Positions 6,094 to 14,321 of a DNA stretch of 17,342 bases are shown one piece after another. A program made the position numbers and the translations under genes. The stretch's first letter is position 1. Each line of letters begins with the position of its first letter. This DNA comes from BB31 sp964582525 (lineage in GTDB: Bacteria > Pseudomonadota > Gammaproteobacteria > Beggiatoales > Beggiatoaceae). The stretch spans positions 1 to 17,342 of the forward strand of contig CAZOSP010000085.1 of the NCBI GenBank assembly GCA_964582525.1, read 5' to 3'. Under the pieces are notes generated by a model, which searched no databases, was not told where the DNA came from, and worked only from the letters and a program-made list of their open reading frames with translations.

Positions 6094-7350
6094 ATGTTTA
6101 AACCATTACCGCTGTATATCGGCTTGCGCTACACCCGCGCCAAACGCCGTAATCACTTTATTTCTTTTATTTCGCTCATTTCTATGCTCGGTATTGCTTT
6201 GGGTGTGACTGCTTTAATTACCGTACTCTCGGTGATGAATGGTTTTGAAAAGGAGCTGCGCCAGCGAATGCTGGGCATGGCACCGCATGTCATGGTGTTT
6301 TCTTCTAATGACAAAGGCTTATTGGAATGGCGCGATTTGGCTCACTATATTCAACAACATCATGCGGAAGTGACCGGGCTTGCGCCTTATATTCAAGGAC
6401 AGGCGATGCTCAGTCACTATGACAATATTCAAGGTGTGTTATTTCAAGGCATTGATCCCGAATGGGAAATGCGGATTTCTGAAGTACAAAACAAGCTCAA
6501 GCAGGGCAGGATCGAAGACATTACGGCGGGTAGTTTCAATATTCTCATCGGCAAGGAGCTGGCATTTACGCTAGGGGTCAGCGTCGGCGATAAAATCACG
6601 GTTGTCGTGCCGCAGGCTAACATCACGCCAGTCGGCGTATTGCCACGCATGAAGCGCATGACAGTGGTGGGAATTTTTGAAGTGGGTATGCACGAATTTG
6701 ATAGCAGTTTGGTACTGATGCACATTGCTGATGCGGCTAAACTGCTACGAATGCCGCAAGGGCATGTGCATGGCTTGAATATCAAAATCACTGAAATGTT
6801 TGACGCGCCGCGGGTTAGCCGCGAGATGGTGCAAAGCTTACCTGTTGGGCTATACATTCAGGACTGGACTTATCGTCATGCCAATTTTTTCCGCGCCATT
6901 AAGATGGAAAAAACCGTCATGTTCATTATCTTAAGCCTCATCGTTGGCGTAGCCGCTTTTAACATCATTTCTACGCTAGTGATGGTGGTGACGGACAAAG
7001 AAGCAGACATTGCCATTTTGCGTACACTCGGCGCAACGCCGAATACGATTATGGGCATTTTCATGGTACAAGGCACGATTATCGGTGTAGTTGGCTCGAT
7101 CTTGGGCTTGATCGGCGGCATCTCCTTAGCCCTCAATCTGGAAACCCTGATTCCCGCGCTGGAATCCACTTTTAATATACAATTTCTTGATTCTTCAGTG
7201 TATTACATCAGCGATGTGCCGTCCGATTTGGACTGGGGCGATGTCACACGGATCGGCAGCTTATCGTTGCTGCTGAGTTTTATTGCCACCCTTTATCCCG
7301 CCTGGCGCGCCGCACGCACCCAACCCGCAGAAGCCTTGCGCTATGAGTAA
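6094..7350 (+). CDS. lolC: LolC/LolE-family lipoprotein-release permease
   Basis: This is the inner-membrane subunit of the LolCDE ABC transporter, which extracts lipoproteins from the inner membrane and hands them to LolA. The 418 residues match the family in length and order. The N-terminus is PLPLYIGLRYTRAK, the first membrane segment is about 24-48 ending in the family motif VLSVMNGFEKEL, and a large periplasmic domain spans about 50-270. Three membrane segments follow near 275-298, 318-345 and 385-405. The ABC coupling region is DKEADIAILRTLGA, and the C-terminus is YPAWRAARTQPAEALRYE. I cannot tell LolC from LolE or a single LolF-type subunit by eye. Oddly, no lolD ATPase gene follows, and fmt lies convergent 39 bp away. 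Translation signals are weak. Confidence 0.93.
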   Translation: MFKPLPLYIGLRYTRAKRRNHFISFISLISMLGIALGVTALITVLSVMNGFEKELRQRMLGMAPHVMVFSSNDKGLLEWRDLAHYIQQHHAEVTGLAPYIQGQAMLSHYDNIQGVLFQGIDPEWEMRISEVQNKLKQGRIEDITAGSFNILIGKELAFTLGVSVGDKITVVVPQANITPVGVLPRMKRMTVVGIFEVGMHEFDSSLVLMHIADAAKLLRMPQGHVHGLNIKITEMFDAPRVSREMVQSLPVGLYIQDWTYRHANFFRAIKMEKTVMFIILSLIVGVAAFNIISTLVMVVTDKEADIAILRTLGATPNTIMGIFMVQGTIIGVVGSILGLIGGISLALNLETLIPALESTFNIQFLDSSVYYISDVPSDLDWGDVTRIGSLSLLLSFIATLYPAWRAARTQPAEALRYE

Positions 7351-7389
7351 GCAAGCGCGGGTGCGGAGATTGCGCATCTGTCCTGCCGA

Positions 7390-8313
7390 TTAAACACGCT
7401 TAAAGCGCGGTTGCGCATTGAGAAAATCGACCACCGGCAACACCCGCTTGCCGGCTTGCTGGACTTGCAATAAACGCAATACGCCGTCACCTGTGGCAAC
7501 ATCAATGCCCTGCTTGTTGCCGCGCAACAACTCACCGGGCGGCTGCGAACAGCTTTCTGCCAGAGCTTTGGCTTGCCAGATGCGCAATGTCATGTCTTGT
7601 AACTCGGCTTGCGCCACTGGCCAAGGATTAAAAGCGCGAACTTGGCGTTCCAAAACTAGGGCAGCTTGTGTCCAGTCCAGTCGCGCCTCCGCTTTTTCCA
7701 GTTTATGCGCATAAGTCACCAGGCTTTCGTGTTGCGTTTCGGGGCTTAAATGTTGCCAATCCTGCAAGGCTTGCAGCAAAGCTTGCGCACCCTGAGCGGC
7801 GAGTCGATCATGCAGACTTTGCGCAGTGTCGTCGGCTTGTATAGGTGTTTCTGTTTTCAGCAACATAGCACCCGTATCCAGCCCCGCATCCATCTGCATA
7901 ATAGTGATGCCGGTTTTTTCATCGCCCGCTAACAAAGCACGATGAATGGGCGCGGCACCGCGCCAACGCGGTAACAAGGAAGCGTGAACATTCACGCAGC
8001 CAAAGCGCGGCGCGTCTAGCACCGCCTGCGGCAAAATCAAACCATAAGCGGCGACAATCATCATGTCAGCCTGCAAAGCAAACAGCGTTGCTTGGGCATC
8101 GGACGATTTTAAGCTGGCAGGCTGAAAAATGGGCAGAGCGTGTTCGAGTGCTAATTTTTTCACTGCACTGGACTGCAATTGTCGTCCGCGTCCAGCCGGG
8201 CGGTCGGGCTGCGTATAGACAGCGCAAATAGGATAATCTGCGGCAATCAGAGCCGCTAAACTGGGAACAGCAAAATCCGGCGTACCGGCGAAAATAAGGC
8301 GTTTAATACTCAC
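7390..8313 (-). CDS. fmt: Methionyl-tRNA formyltransferase
   Basis: Fmt transfers a formyl group from 10-formyl-tetrahydrofolate to initiator Met-tRNA, producing fMet-tRNA for translation start. The 307 residues fit the usual length. The N-terminal fold has FAGTPDFAVPSL (8-19) and the substrate loop DRPAGRGRQL (37-46). The catalytic residues are Asn108 and His110 in VNVHASLLPRWRGAAPI, and Asp146 in MQMDAGLDTGAM. The C-terminal tRNA-binding domain occupies about 205-307, with RAFNPWPVA. The start is GTG at 8311-8313 on the minus strand. def (deformylase) and rsmB, common neighbours, are not beside it. The gene faces lolC tail to tail without a clear terminator between them. Confidence 0.96.
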   Translation of the reverse strand: MSIKRLIFAGTPDFAVPSLAALIAADYPICAVYTQPDRPAGRGRQLQSSAVKKLALEHALPIFQPASLKSSDAQATLFALQADMMIVAAYGLILPQAVLDAPRFGCVNVHASLLPRWRGAAPIHRALLAGDEKTGITIMQMDAGLDTGAMLLKTETPIQADDTAQSLHDRLAAQGAQALLQALQDWQHLSPETQHESLVTYAHKLEKAEARLDWTQAALVLERQVRAFNPWPVAQAELQDMTLRIWQAKALAESCSQPPGELLRGNKQGIDVATGDGVLRLLQVQQAGKRVLPVVDFLNAQPRFKRV

Positions 8314-8349
8314 ACTGTTTTTCCATCTTCATAGACATCTTTGGGGGCT

Positions 8350-8454
8350 TATACTGCGGGCGATCAACTTTTCCGATTTTGGGGTGCTAGTCAGTCGCTT
8401 GACAGGTCAAGCGCCCTGCATTGATAATCCGAAAATATCACCGCGCACAGTATA
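8350..8454 (+). mobile_element. Diverged 101-bp inverted-repeat element
   Basis: The ends TATACTG (8350) and CAGTATA (ending 8454) extend into inverted repeats resembling those of the 100-bp family, with ATCAACTTTTCCG on the left and CCGAAAATATCA on the right. The element proper is 8352-8452 with flanking TA. Its interior differs from the other copies and contains the stem GCTTGAC/GTCAAGC. It has landed in the TA at the start of repeat B. Confidence 0.7.
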
Positions 8455-8528
8455 TACTCATATCCGCCAGAAACTGCATTTTTTGCTTTATCAAGTCTGA
8501 TGCAAATACTTGGATTTTAAGCACTTAA
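8453..8528 (+). repeat. Dispersed repeat B, copy 2
   Basis: Second copy of the segment at 5846-5917: TATACTCATATCCGCC, GCATTTTTTGCTT, and the closing palindrome TTAAGCACTTAA. The central dinucleotide of that palindrome is CA here and TG in copy 1. The left border is interrupted by the element at 8352-8452. Confidence 0.75.
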
Positions 8529-8575
8529 GGATGGATATTTCATACTGAAAACGCCGAAAAGCTTTTTTCTCATAG

Positions 8576-8625
8576 AAAAATCAATGGCTTACGTGAATAC
8601 GCTTTAACCAAAATCAATGACTTAC
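8576..8625 (+). repeat. Short direct repeats before the integrase
   Basis: AAATCAATGGCTTAC (8578-8592) recurs as AAATCAATGACTTAC (8611-8625), 33 bases apart and ending 15 bases before the integrase ATG. AAATCAATGG also occurs twice inside the integrase gene. They could be binding sites for the recombinase or simple local duplication. Confidence 0.5.
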
Positions 8626-8639
8626 AGACTTTTCAGAAT

Positions 8640-9863
8640 ATGGATAAATATTTCAGTTTTACCAAAACCAATCTTAACAAGCTGCCGATCCCCGATAAAG
8701 GCAAACGCGCTTACTATTATGATAACAAAATCAATGGGTTTTCTGTCGCCGTTACGGATAAAGGCACGAAAACCTTGCTGGTTTATCGCAAAATCAATGG
8801 CAAACCCGAGCGCATTAGCATCGGGCGTTATCCCGATATAAGCCTGGACGAAGCCCGCGCTCGCGCACACGACATCAATGCGGCTATTGCGCGGGGCGAA
8901 AATCCCAATGTCGAGCGGCGCAAAGACAAAGAATGGACGTTGAAACATCTATTTGAGTTATATCTGAACAATTACGCCAAAGCGCACAAAAAAACCTGGC
9001 GCGAAGATGAGGCGCAGTATCGGCGGTATTTGCAAGACTGGGGCAGACGTCGCTTGTCCAGCTTAAGCAAAGCCGATATTCAAGAACGCCATCTAAAAAT
9101 TGGCGAACAGCACGGACATTATGCGGCTAACCGCTTGTTATCCATGTTGCAAATGCTGTTTAATCAAGCGCGGGAATGGGGCTGGGGTAAACCTAATCCG
9201 GCGCAAGGGGTGAAGCGATTTAAGGAAAAATCCCGTGAGCGTTTTCTACGGGCTGAAGAATTACCGCGTTTTTTCCAAGCCTTAGAAGAAGAAACCAATG
9301 ACAGTATCCGCGATTATGTGTGGCTGTCGCTGCTGACCGGTGCGCGGCGTTCTAATGTGCTGAGTATGCGCTGGCAGGACATTCAATTTGACACCGGCAT
9401 CTGGTTTATTGCCGAAACCAAAAACGGCACCGCGCAATGTCTGCCGCTGGTGAGTAAGGCATTGAATATTCTCAAGGAACGGCGCGCCGCTTATCCACAA
9501 GCTGAGTTTGTATTTCCCAGCAACAGTAAGAAAGGACATTTAACCGAGCCGAACAAAGCTTGGCAAAAGCTCTTGGAGCGGGCGCAACTGAAAGACTTGC
9601 ACCTGCACGACTTGCGCCGCTCGCTGGGCAGTTGGCAGGCAGCTACCGGCGCGAATTTGTCAGTCATCAGCAAAACCCTTAATCACAAAGATTTAGCGAC
9701 AACCGGTATTTATGCGCGTTTGGACTTGGAGCCGGTGCGCGAAGCGATGGAAAAAGCCACCTGTGCCATGCTGGAAGCCACGCAAGCCATTTCGCAGCAA
9801 CAAGTTGGTCAAGCGGATACTGCCTCCGGAAGCGCTGATCTCCCGACCAACACCAGCGGCTAA
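8640..9863 (+). CDS. Tyrosine recombinase, phage/island integrase
   Basis: A site-specific recombinase of the P4/DUF4102 class, which integrates islands or prophages. The 407 residues run as an N-terminal arm-binding domain (about 10-95, with DKGTKTLLVYR and RISIGRYPDISLDEAR), a core-binding SAM-like domain (98-190), and a catalytic domain (200-370). The catalytic set is complete: Arg236 (LLTGARRSN), Lys261, His323 and Arg326 (HDLRRS), His349 (LNHKD) and Tyr358 (TTGIYARL). A Gln/Ser/Thr-rich tail follows. The Shine-Dalgarno sequence is poor. No tRNA gene or att repeat is visible, and there is no cargo gene beside it: the next genes are housekeeping types. It appears intact but orphaned. Confidence 0.94.
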   Translation: MDKYFSFTKTNLNKLPIPDKGKRAYYYDNKINGFSVAVTDKGTKTLLVYRKINGKPERISIGRYPDISLDEARARAHDINAAIARGENPNVERRKDKEWTLKHLFELYLNNYAKAHKKTWREDEAQYRRYLQDWGRRRLSSLSKADIQERHLKIGEQHGHYAANRLLSMLQMLFNQAREWGWGKPNPAQGVKRFKEKSRERFLRAEELPRFFQALEEETNDSIRDYVWLSLLTGARRSNVLSMRWQDIQFDTGIWFIAETKNGTAQCLPLVSKALNILKERRAAYPQAEFVFPSNSKKGHLTEPNKAWQKLLERAQLKDLHLHDLRRSLGSWQAATGANLSVISKTLNHKDLATTGIYARLDLEPVREAMEKATCAMLEATQAISQQQVGQADTASGSADLPTNTSG

Positions 9864-9868
9864 AAGGC

Positions 9869-9932
9869 TATACTTCGGACGTTAAAGTTTTCGGTTTTTA
9901 GCGTTTGAGTTTTAGCGGTTTTTCAAGCTCAC
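9869..9932 (-). mobile_element. Truncated copy of the 100-bp element
   Basis: The sequence from TATACTTC (9869) to CAAGCTCAC (9932) is the reverse complement of the right-hand two thirds of the copies at 2177 and 15711, with a few changes. It breaks off at 9932, so only one end remains. Confidence 0.75.
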
Positions 9933-9977
9933 GGCTTTGTCATTCCAGCACGCCGCGTCACTGCAAGTTAGGCATAA

Positions 9978-10010
9978 TGATGCGGTTCATATCTCACCGC
10001 ATCACATTTT
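9978..10010 (+). terminator. Terminator between integrase and vWA gene
   Basis: TGATGCGGT (9978-9986) pairs perfectly with ACCGCATCA (9996-10004) around a 9-nt loop and is followed by CATTTT. It abuts the stop of the minus-strand vWA gene and lies 114 bases after the integrase. Confidence 0.6.
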
Positions 10011-11922
10011 AATGCGTGCGCGTTAAACTCTGCGCTAACGACACCAAACCTAAAAACTCGCCACGATACCCAAAGGCATCTTCACCTCTCGCGCTGCGGG
10101 CTAATTGCAACACCTCCTCAAAGCCAAAATCCTGCATATATTGCCCGCCGCGTAATAATTGCCCAAAGGCGGCAACGGCGGCAGCAAAACGATAACGCGC
10201 ATCGGTGTTGTCTGTGTCTATAATGGTTTCGCGCAAAATGGGATATTCCAGCCGTTTGCTGGTGTCGCTGTCGGGCTGTTTGTAGCGCAGGCGCAAAAAG
10301 GCTAATTCGTTGGTGTGCGGACGCAGCTCATCTGTTCGCGCTTCATATCTGAGGGCAGGTAAACGCTCGCCGCCGCTGCCTAGCAGGGCGATTTCATATA
10401 GCGCGGTGACAGTATGACCCGCACCGATTTCTCCCGCGTCAACCTTGTCGTTAGCAAAATCTTCGCGCTTGAGTTGCCGATTTTCATAGCCGATTAAGCG
10501 ATATTCTGCGACATTAACCGGATTAAATTCGAGTTGAATTTTGACATCTTTTGCCAGTGTTAGGAGTGTTGCGGCGCGGGCTTCCACCAGCACTTTGCGG
10601 GCTTCATTAAGCGTATCAATGTAGGCATAATTGCCATTACCGGCATCAGCGAGTTGTTCCATTAAATGATCATTGTAATTGCCACTACCAAAACCCAATG
10701 TGGTCAAAGCGATGCCACTTTGACGTTGTTGTTCGACGAGTTCTTTGAGGGCGGCAAAATTCACTGTGCCAACATTAAAATCGCCATCAGTAGCCAGCAA
10801 TACGCGGTTAATGCCGTCTTGGATAAAGGCTTGACGCGCTGTGCTGTAAGCCAGTTGAATGCCATGTCCGCCGTTGGTCGAACCACCCGCGCTAAGGCGA
10901 TCCAGTGCGGCTTCAATGGGCGCGGTTTGATCGCCGGCGGTGGGTTCGAGTACCAAACCAGCAGCACCGGCATAGACCACGATAGACACTTTATCTTGTG
11001 CGGCAAGCTGTTTGCTCAGCAGTTTTAAGGAGGCTTTTAGTAGCGGCAATTTGTTCGGTGCGTTCATGGAACCCGATACATCGATCAAAAATACTAAGTT
11101 GGCAGGTGGCAATTTAGCCGTATCGAGTGTGTAGCCTTGAATACCGATGTGTAGCAAATGGGTTTTTGCATTCCAAGGCGTGGGGGCGATTTGCGTAAAG
11201 ACGCGAAACGGCGGATCAAGGGTTTCCGGGTGCGGATATGCGTAGTCAAAATAATTGAGCATTTCTTCTACCCGCACCGCGTCTTTACGCGGCAACTGTC
11301 CGGCGTTTAACAAGCGGCGCACATTGGAATAGGCACCGGTGTCCACGTCAATGCTGAAAGTGGAAACCGGCGTTTCCGGCACGGCTTTCAGGGGATTGTC
11401 ATCAAATGCTTGATAATTTTCGCGCTCAATCGGTGGTGGCGATGGCGCAACGCTATAACCTATCACGCCGCGGATCATAGACTTGGGCGCATGAACGGGG
11501 GCAGAAGCAGGGATAGAGGGCTGAAGGTCTAGGGTGGCATCACCGCGTGTTCTGCCGCTGCTGCTTGCTTGAGTTTGTTCTTCTTGCTCTCTTTGCGGCA
11601 CAACGGCATTGTCGGCAGCGTTTGTGCGTTCTGCCGCGCTCTTAGGTGCGCAACCCTGCTCATTGACTGCTGTATTTGCGGCTGTGTTGGTACACTGATC
11701 ATAGACATTGATAACACCATCGTTATCGCTATCTAAGGGGCAACCTATTTTCGTACCTGACAAATACACCCCTTGAGCAATTTCTGCCGCCGTATTATGT
11801 GGACATTGGTCTAGCGCATCGACAATGCCGTCTTGATCGCTGTCCGGTTTTGCTGGCGACATCGCGCCGGCGGTAAGGCTTAAAAAAAGCAGTAAAGCGG
11901 CTGTGGTATAACGTAAAAGCAT
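10009..11922 (-). CDS. Secreted vWA protein with TSP3 calcium repeats
   Basis: The 637-residue protein is of the YfbK type. A signal peptide ends near TAGA (20) with no lipobox. Two thrombospondin type-3-like calcium repeats follow, DSDQDGIVDALDQC (27-40) and DSDNDGVINVYDQC (64-77), with paired cysteines (40, 61, 77, 91). A disordered Gln/Ser/Pro linker runs over 95-180. The vWF-associated N domain starts at PVSTFSIDVDTGAYSNVRR (185-203). The vWA domain (about 272-450) has a complete MIDAS: DVSGSM (Asp281, Ser283, Ser285), Thr349 and ATDGD (Asp379). A DUF3520-like C-terminal domain fills about 455-630. It probably binds a divalent metal and protein ligands in the periplasm or at the surface. 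AGGGG precedes the ATG. It is divergent from lpoA. Confidence 0.9.
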   Translation of the reverse strand: MLLRYTTAALLLFLSLTAGAMSPAKPDSDQDGIVDALDQCPHNTAAEIAQGVYLSGTKIGCPLDSDNDGVINVYDQCTNTAANTAVNEQGCAPKSAAERTNAADNAVVPQREQEEQTQASSSGRTRGDATLDLQPSIPASAPVHAPKSMIRGVIGYSVAPSPPPIERENYQAFDDNPLKAVPETPVSTFSIDVDTGAYSNVRRLLNAGQLPRKDAVRVEEMLNYFDYAYPHPETLDPPFRVFTQIAPTPWNAKTHLLHIGIQGYTLDTAKLPPANLVFLIDVSGSMNAPNKLPLLKASLKLLSKQLAAQDKVSIVVYAGAAGLVLEPTAGDQTAPIEAALDRLSAGGSTNGGHGIQLAYSTARQAFIQDGINRVLLATDGDFNVGTVNFAALKELVEQQRQSGIALTTLGFGSGNYNDHLMEQLADAGNGNYAYIDTLNEARKVLVEARAATLLTLAKDVKIQLEFNPVNVAEYRLIGYENRQLKREDFANDKVDAGEIGAGHTVTALYEIALLGSGGERLPALRYEARTDELRPHTNELAFLRLRYKQPDSDTSKRLEYPILRETIIDTDNTDARYRFAAAVAAFGQLLRGGQYMQDFGFEEVLQLARSARGEDAFGYRGEFLGLVSLAQSLTRTH

Positions 11923-12039
11923 GTTGTCCCCTCGTATGAGTGTTTAGATAATGCAGCTTAAAAATAGTGTATCTTTTCGTATAGCCGTTTATGACTTATA
12001 TTCCCTTGTTTCACTCCATCATATCACTGGAAATTAATT
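11923..12039. promoter_or_regulatory. Divergent promoter region, vWA gene and lpoA
   Basis: This 117-bp AT-rich gap must hold promoters for both genes. For lpoA, TATATT (11997-12002) lies 17 bases after TTTTCG (11974-11979), a good -10 with a poor -35. For the vWA gene I see no convincing pair. Confidence 0.4.
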
Positions 12040-13968
12040 ATGTATTATCATTTTATCCGCGCATTTTTTGTGAGCTTGCTGCTGATTTTTTTCAGCACTA
12101 GCTGTTCTTTATCAAGCATAAGCAAACCCGAAGAAGACCCCAAAGCCCAGCAGACGCGATTAGAGCAACCCGCACGACAACAGGCAGCGCGGGGCGATAA
12201 TTTAGGCGCGGCACAAGAATATTTACGTTTAGCCGCCACATCACAGCCACCGCTGCAAGATGAATATTGGATGATTGCGATTGAATATCTATTGCGTGGT
12301 CAGCATCTGGCAGCAGCCAAAGCCCAATTATCGCGTTTGCAGTCGCAACAACCCCAAATTCGCGGACGAATGCAGTTAGCCCACGCACACATCGCCCTGC
12401 TAGAAAATCAGCCCAATGATACGCTGACACTGTTGCAACAACTCTCGGTAGAACGCCTCATTCCGCGCTCGCAAATTAGTTATTACTATTTGCAAGCACG
12501 TGCCCACGAAGCCAATAACGACAAACTAAAAGCCCTTTATGCGCGGGTGCAGATGGACGCGCTATTAAGCGGCGAAGCTTATGCGCAAAACGCCAACCAT
12601 GAACATATTTGGCGTACTTTGATGAGCATCCCGCCATCGCAATTACAGCAGTTACCCCAGCCCGCCCCCGCACAATTAGCGGCTTGGGTTCATTTAGCCA
12701 CACTGACGCGCAGCACCGCAAAAGCCCAATTACCCCAAGCACTGCAAAACTGGCGCAGCCGTTACCCCCAGCATCCGGCAGAAAAATATATTATCGTCAA
12801 CCTGTTGGCAGGATACAGCTACAATGCCAATCCCTCTGACGGCAGCAACCGCGTTGGCGCAGTCGAACATATCGCGCTGTTTTTGCCGCTGTCCGGACAG
12901 TTCAAAGAACCCGCGACAAAGGTGCGCGACGGATTTATCACCGCTTGGTACGGCGATCAAAAGCGTAGCAAACCGACTGTAAAAATTTATGATGTCAATG
13001 ACAGCAATGTGGTCGATATGTACCAACAAGCCTTACAAAAAGGGGCGCAAATGGTGGTAGGACCGATGGGAAAAAATGCCGCAAACGCGCTAGTCAACGC
13101 CTATGCCGATTTTCCCGTGCCAACCCTATTACTATTTGAAATTGACGAGCTAAACCAGCCCGGCTTGCGCGTGCCGCAAAATCTTTATCAATTTAGCTTG
13201 TCACCCGAAGCCGAAGCGCGTTTAGTGGCAGAAAAAGCCTGGTCAGAAGGACATCGTTTAGCCGCTATCGTAACTCCGGAAGGACTTTGGGGAACGCGCC
13301 TGCAAGATGCGTTTGCAACCCATTGGGAGCGGCTTGGCGGACAAATTGTCAGCAGCAGCGAATACGGCAAAAACAACCTCACAGGGGCGGTACGCGAAGC
13401 CGCGCATAGCTCGGCCGAGGTCTTTTTTATGGCTTCTTTTCCCACCCAAGCGCGCCGCATCCGCCCGCAGTTTCGCTATTACGGACGCAGCAGCACGCCG
13501 CTGTACGCCACCTCGCACAGTTACACCACTGAGCCAGACGAAAAATTAGACAAAGACTTAGACGGCGTACAATTTGTTGACATGCCTTGGGTACTACTCA
13601 AAGGTTTTTGGTCTGATGGGGCGCAATGGCAACAGGTGTTAGATGCCCAAGCACACATGCTACAGCCCTCGCCCTCGTCCATGTACACCGCCCTGCAAGA
13701 ACATTGGGGGCGGCGCATGTATGGCAACAACAAGCGTTTATTTGCCTTTGGTATTGATGCTTATCATGTCATCGCCTATCTACAAACAGCCACGCACAAT
13801 CGCCAACGCGATTTGCGTTTAGCCGGCGCAACCGGTTTATTGTCCTTAAATCAGCGCGGCGTAGTGCAGCGTCAGTTGCTATGGGCAACTTTCAAAAATG
13901 GCATTGCGCAATTATTGCCGGAAACCAGCGCGGATATTCAAGGAACAGCTATTCCGAGCGGTTTTTGA
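12040..13968 (+). CDS. lpoA: LpoA, activator of penicillin-binding protein 1a
   Basis: LpoA is an outer-membrane lipoprotein that reaches through the periplasm to stimulate PBP1a in peptidoglycan synthesis. The 642 residues have a lipoprotein signal with lipobox STSC (Cys22). A helical TPR-like N domain (about 35-250, rich in Gln and Ala) follows, then the LppC domain with a periplasmic-binding-protein fold (about 268-630). That domain opens with HIALFLPLSGQF and contains KGAQMVVGPMGK, PTLLLFE, GLWGTRLQDAF and AGATGLLSLNQRG. Length and order match the gammaproteobacterial family. The usual neighbours rsmI and yraN are absent. GGAA precedes the ATG weakly. It is the last clearly intact housekeeping gene before the repeat-rich region. 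Confidence 0.95.
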   Translation: MYYHFIRAFFVSLLLIFFSTSCSLSSISKPEEDPKAQQTRLEQPARQQAARGDNLGAAQEYLRLAATSQPPLQDEYWMIAIEYLLRGQHLAAAKAQLSRLQSQQPQIRGRMQLAHAHIALLENQPNDTLTLLQQLSVERLIPRSQISYYYLQARAHEANNDKLKALYARVQMDALLSGEAYAQNANHEHIWRTLMSIPPSQLQQLPQPAPAQLAAWVHLATLTRSTAKAQLPQALQNWRSRYPQHPAEKYIIVNLLAGYSYNANPSDGSNRVGAVEHIALFLPLSGQFKEPATKVRDGFITAWYGDQKRSKPTVKIYDVNDSNVVDMYQQALQKGAQMVVGPMGKNAANALVNAYADFPVPTLLLFEIDELNQPGLRVPQNLYQFSLSPEAEARLVAEKAWSEGHRLAAIVTPEGLWGTRLQDAFATHWERLGGQIVSSSEYGKNNLTGAVREAAHSSAEVFFMASFPTQARRIRPQFRYYGRSSTPLYATSHSYTTEPDEKLDKDLDGVQFVDMPWVLLKGFWSDGAQWQQVLDAQAHMLQPSPSSMYTALQEHWGRRMYGNNKRLFAFGIDAYHVIAYLQTATHNRQRDLRLAGATGLLSLNQRGVVQRQLLWATFKNGIAQLLPETSADIQGTAIPSGF

Positions 13969-13999
13969 AGTCAGCATTCACACCCAGCCGCTCATTTTT
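13956..13999 (+). terminator. Weak terminator at the lpoA end
   Basis: GAGCGG (13956-13961) overlaps the last codons of lpoA and pairs with CCGCTC (13988-13993), followed by ATTTTT. The loop is long (26 nt), so this is a weak candidate. Confidence 0.35.
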
Positions 14000-14010
14000 A
14001 AGGATAACAG

Positions 14011-14040
14011 ATGACATCCTATCGTTTTTCAGATAAATAA
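14011..14040 (+). pseudogene. Possible 5' stump of a lost gene after lpoA
   Basis: A nine-codon ORF (MTSYRFSDK) has a very good Shine-Dalgarno AAGGA (14000-14004) six bases before its ATG, 42 bases after lpoA. A signal this good with a stop this soon suggests the start of a gene whose body was lost where the decayed region begins. It is too short to assign to a family and could be chance. Confidence 0.3.
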
Positions 14041-14123
14041 TTTCTCAGGAACGAAAAGTTTGCTCCACTTGGGATCAGGCAGCAGCCCTGTTAAGGTAAT
14101 TCAATTTCATTAAGAAAGTAGCC

Positions 14124-14321
14124 GTGCTGCGCAAACAAAACCGCATCAAAACCATTACCGGAACTTTAGCGATTGAAGGCAATACCCTGAGCTTGGAACA
14201 AGTCACGGCAATCCTTGAAGGCAAGCCCGTATTGGGCGAACAGCGCGAAATTGCCGAAGCCCGGGGCGCAATTCGCGCCTATGAAAACCTGTCGAACTGG
14301 CGCGGTTATGCAGCACGGTAA
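14124..14321 (+). pseudogene. Fic-family remnant (inhibitory-helix segment)
   Basis: The 65-codon frame matches the segment before the catalytic core of Fic AMP-transferases: RIKTITGTLAIEGNTLSLEQVTA and then REIAEARGAIRAYENL. TLAIEGN (residues 14-20) fits the (S/T)xxxE(G/N) helix that blocks the active site in class II Fic proteins. The leading part usual in the family is missing, and an in-frame stop precedes the frame. The catalytic HPFxxGNGR motif is absent, because the frame ends at 14321 where a palindromic repeat begins. No Shine-Dalgarno precedes the GTG. I regard it as a leftover of a full-size Fic gene. Confidence 0.8.

Larger units (their letters stand above)
8314..8639. other. Gene-free gap made of nested repeats
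   Basis: This 326-bp gap between the divergent fmt and integrase genes holds no ORF of interest. It contains a diverged copy of the 100-bp element (8352-8452), repeat B (8453-8528) and a pair of short direct repeats (8576-8592, 8609-8625). The integrase reading frame stays open upstream as far as 8529 but contains no usable start codon. Confidence 0.7.

Noticed and set aside
8400..8425. GCTTGAC/GTCAAGC stem as a terminator
   Set aside because: No T tract follows, and it is the interior of the inverted-repeat element.
14041..14123. Possible 4.5S/SRP-like RNA suggested by GGATCAGGCAGCAGCCCTG
   Set aside because: The conserved SRP tetraloop and GGAAGGAAGCAGC motif are absent and no long stem encloses it.
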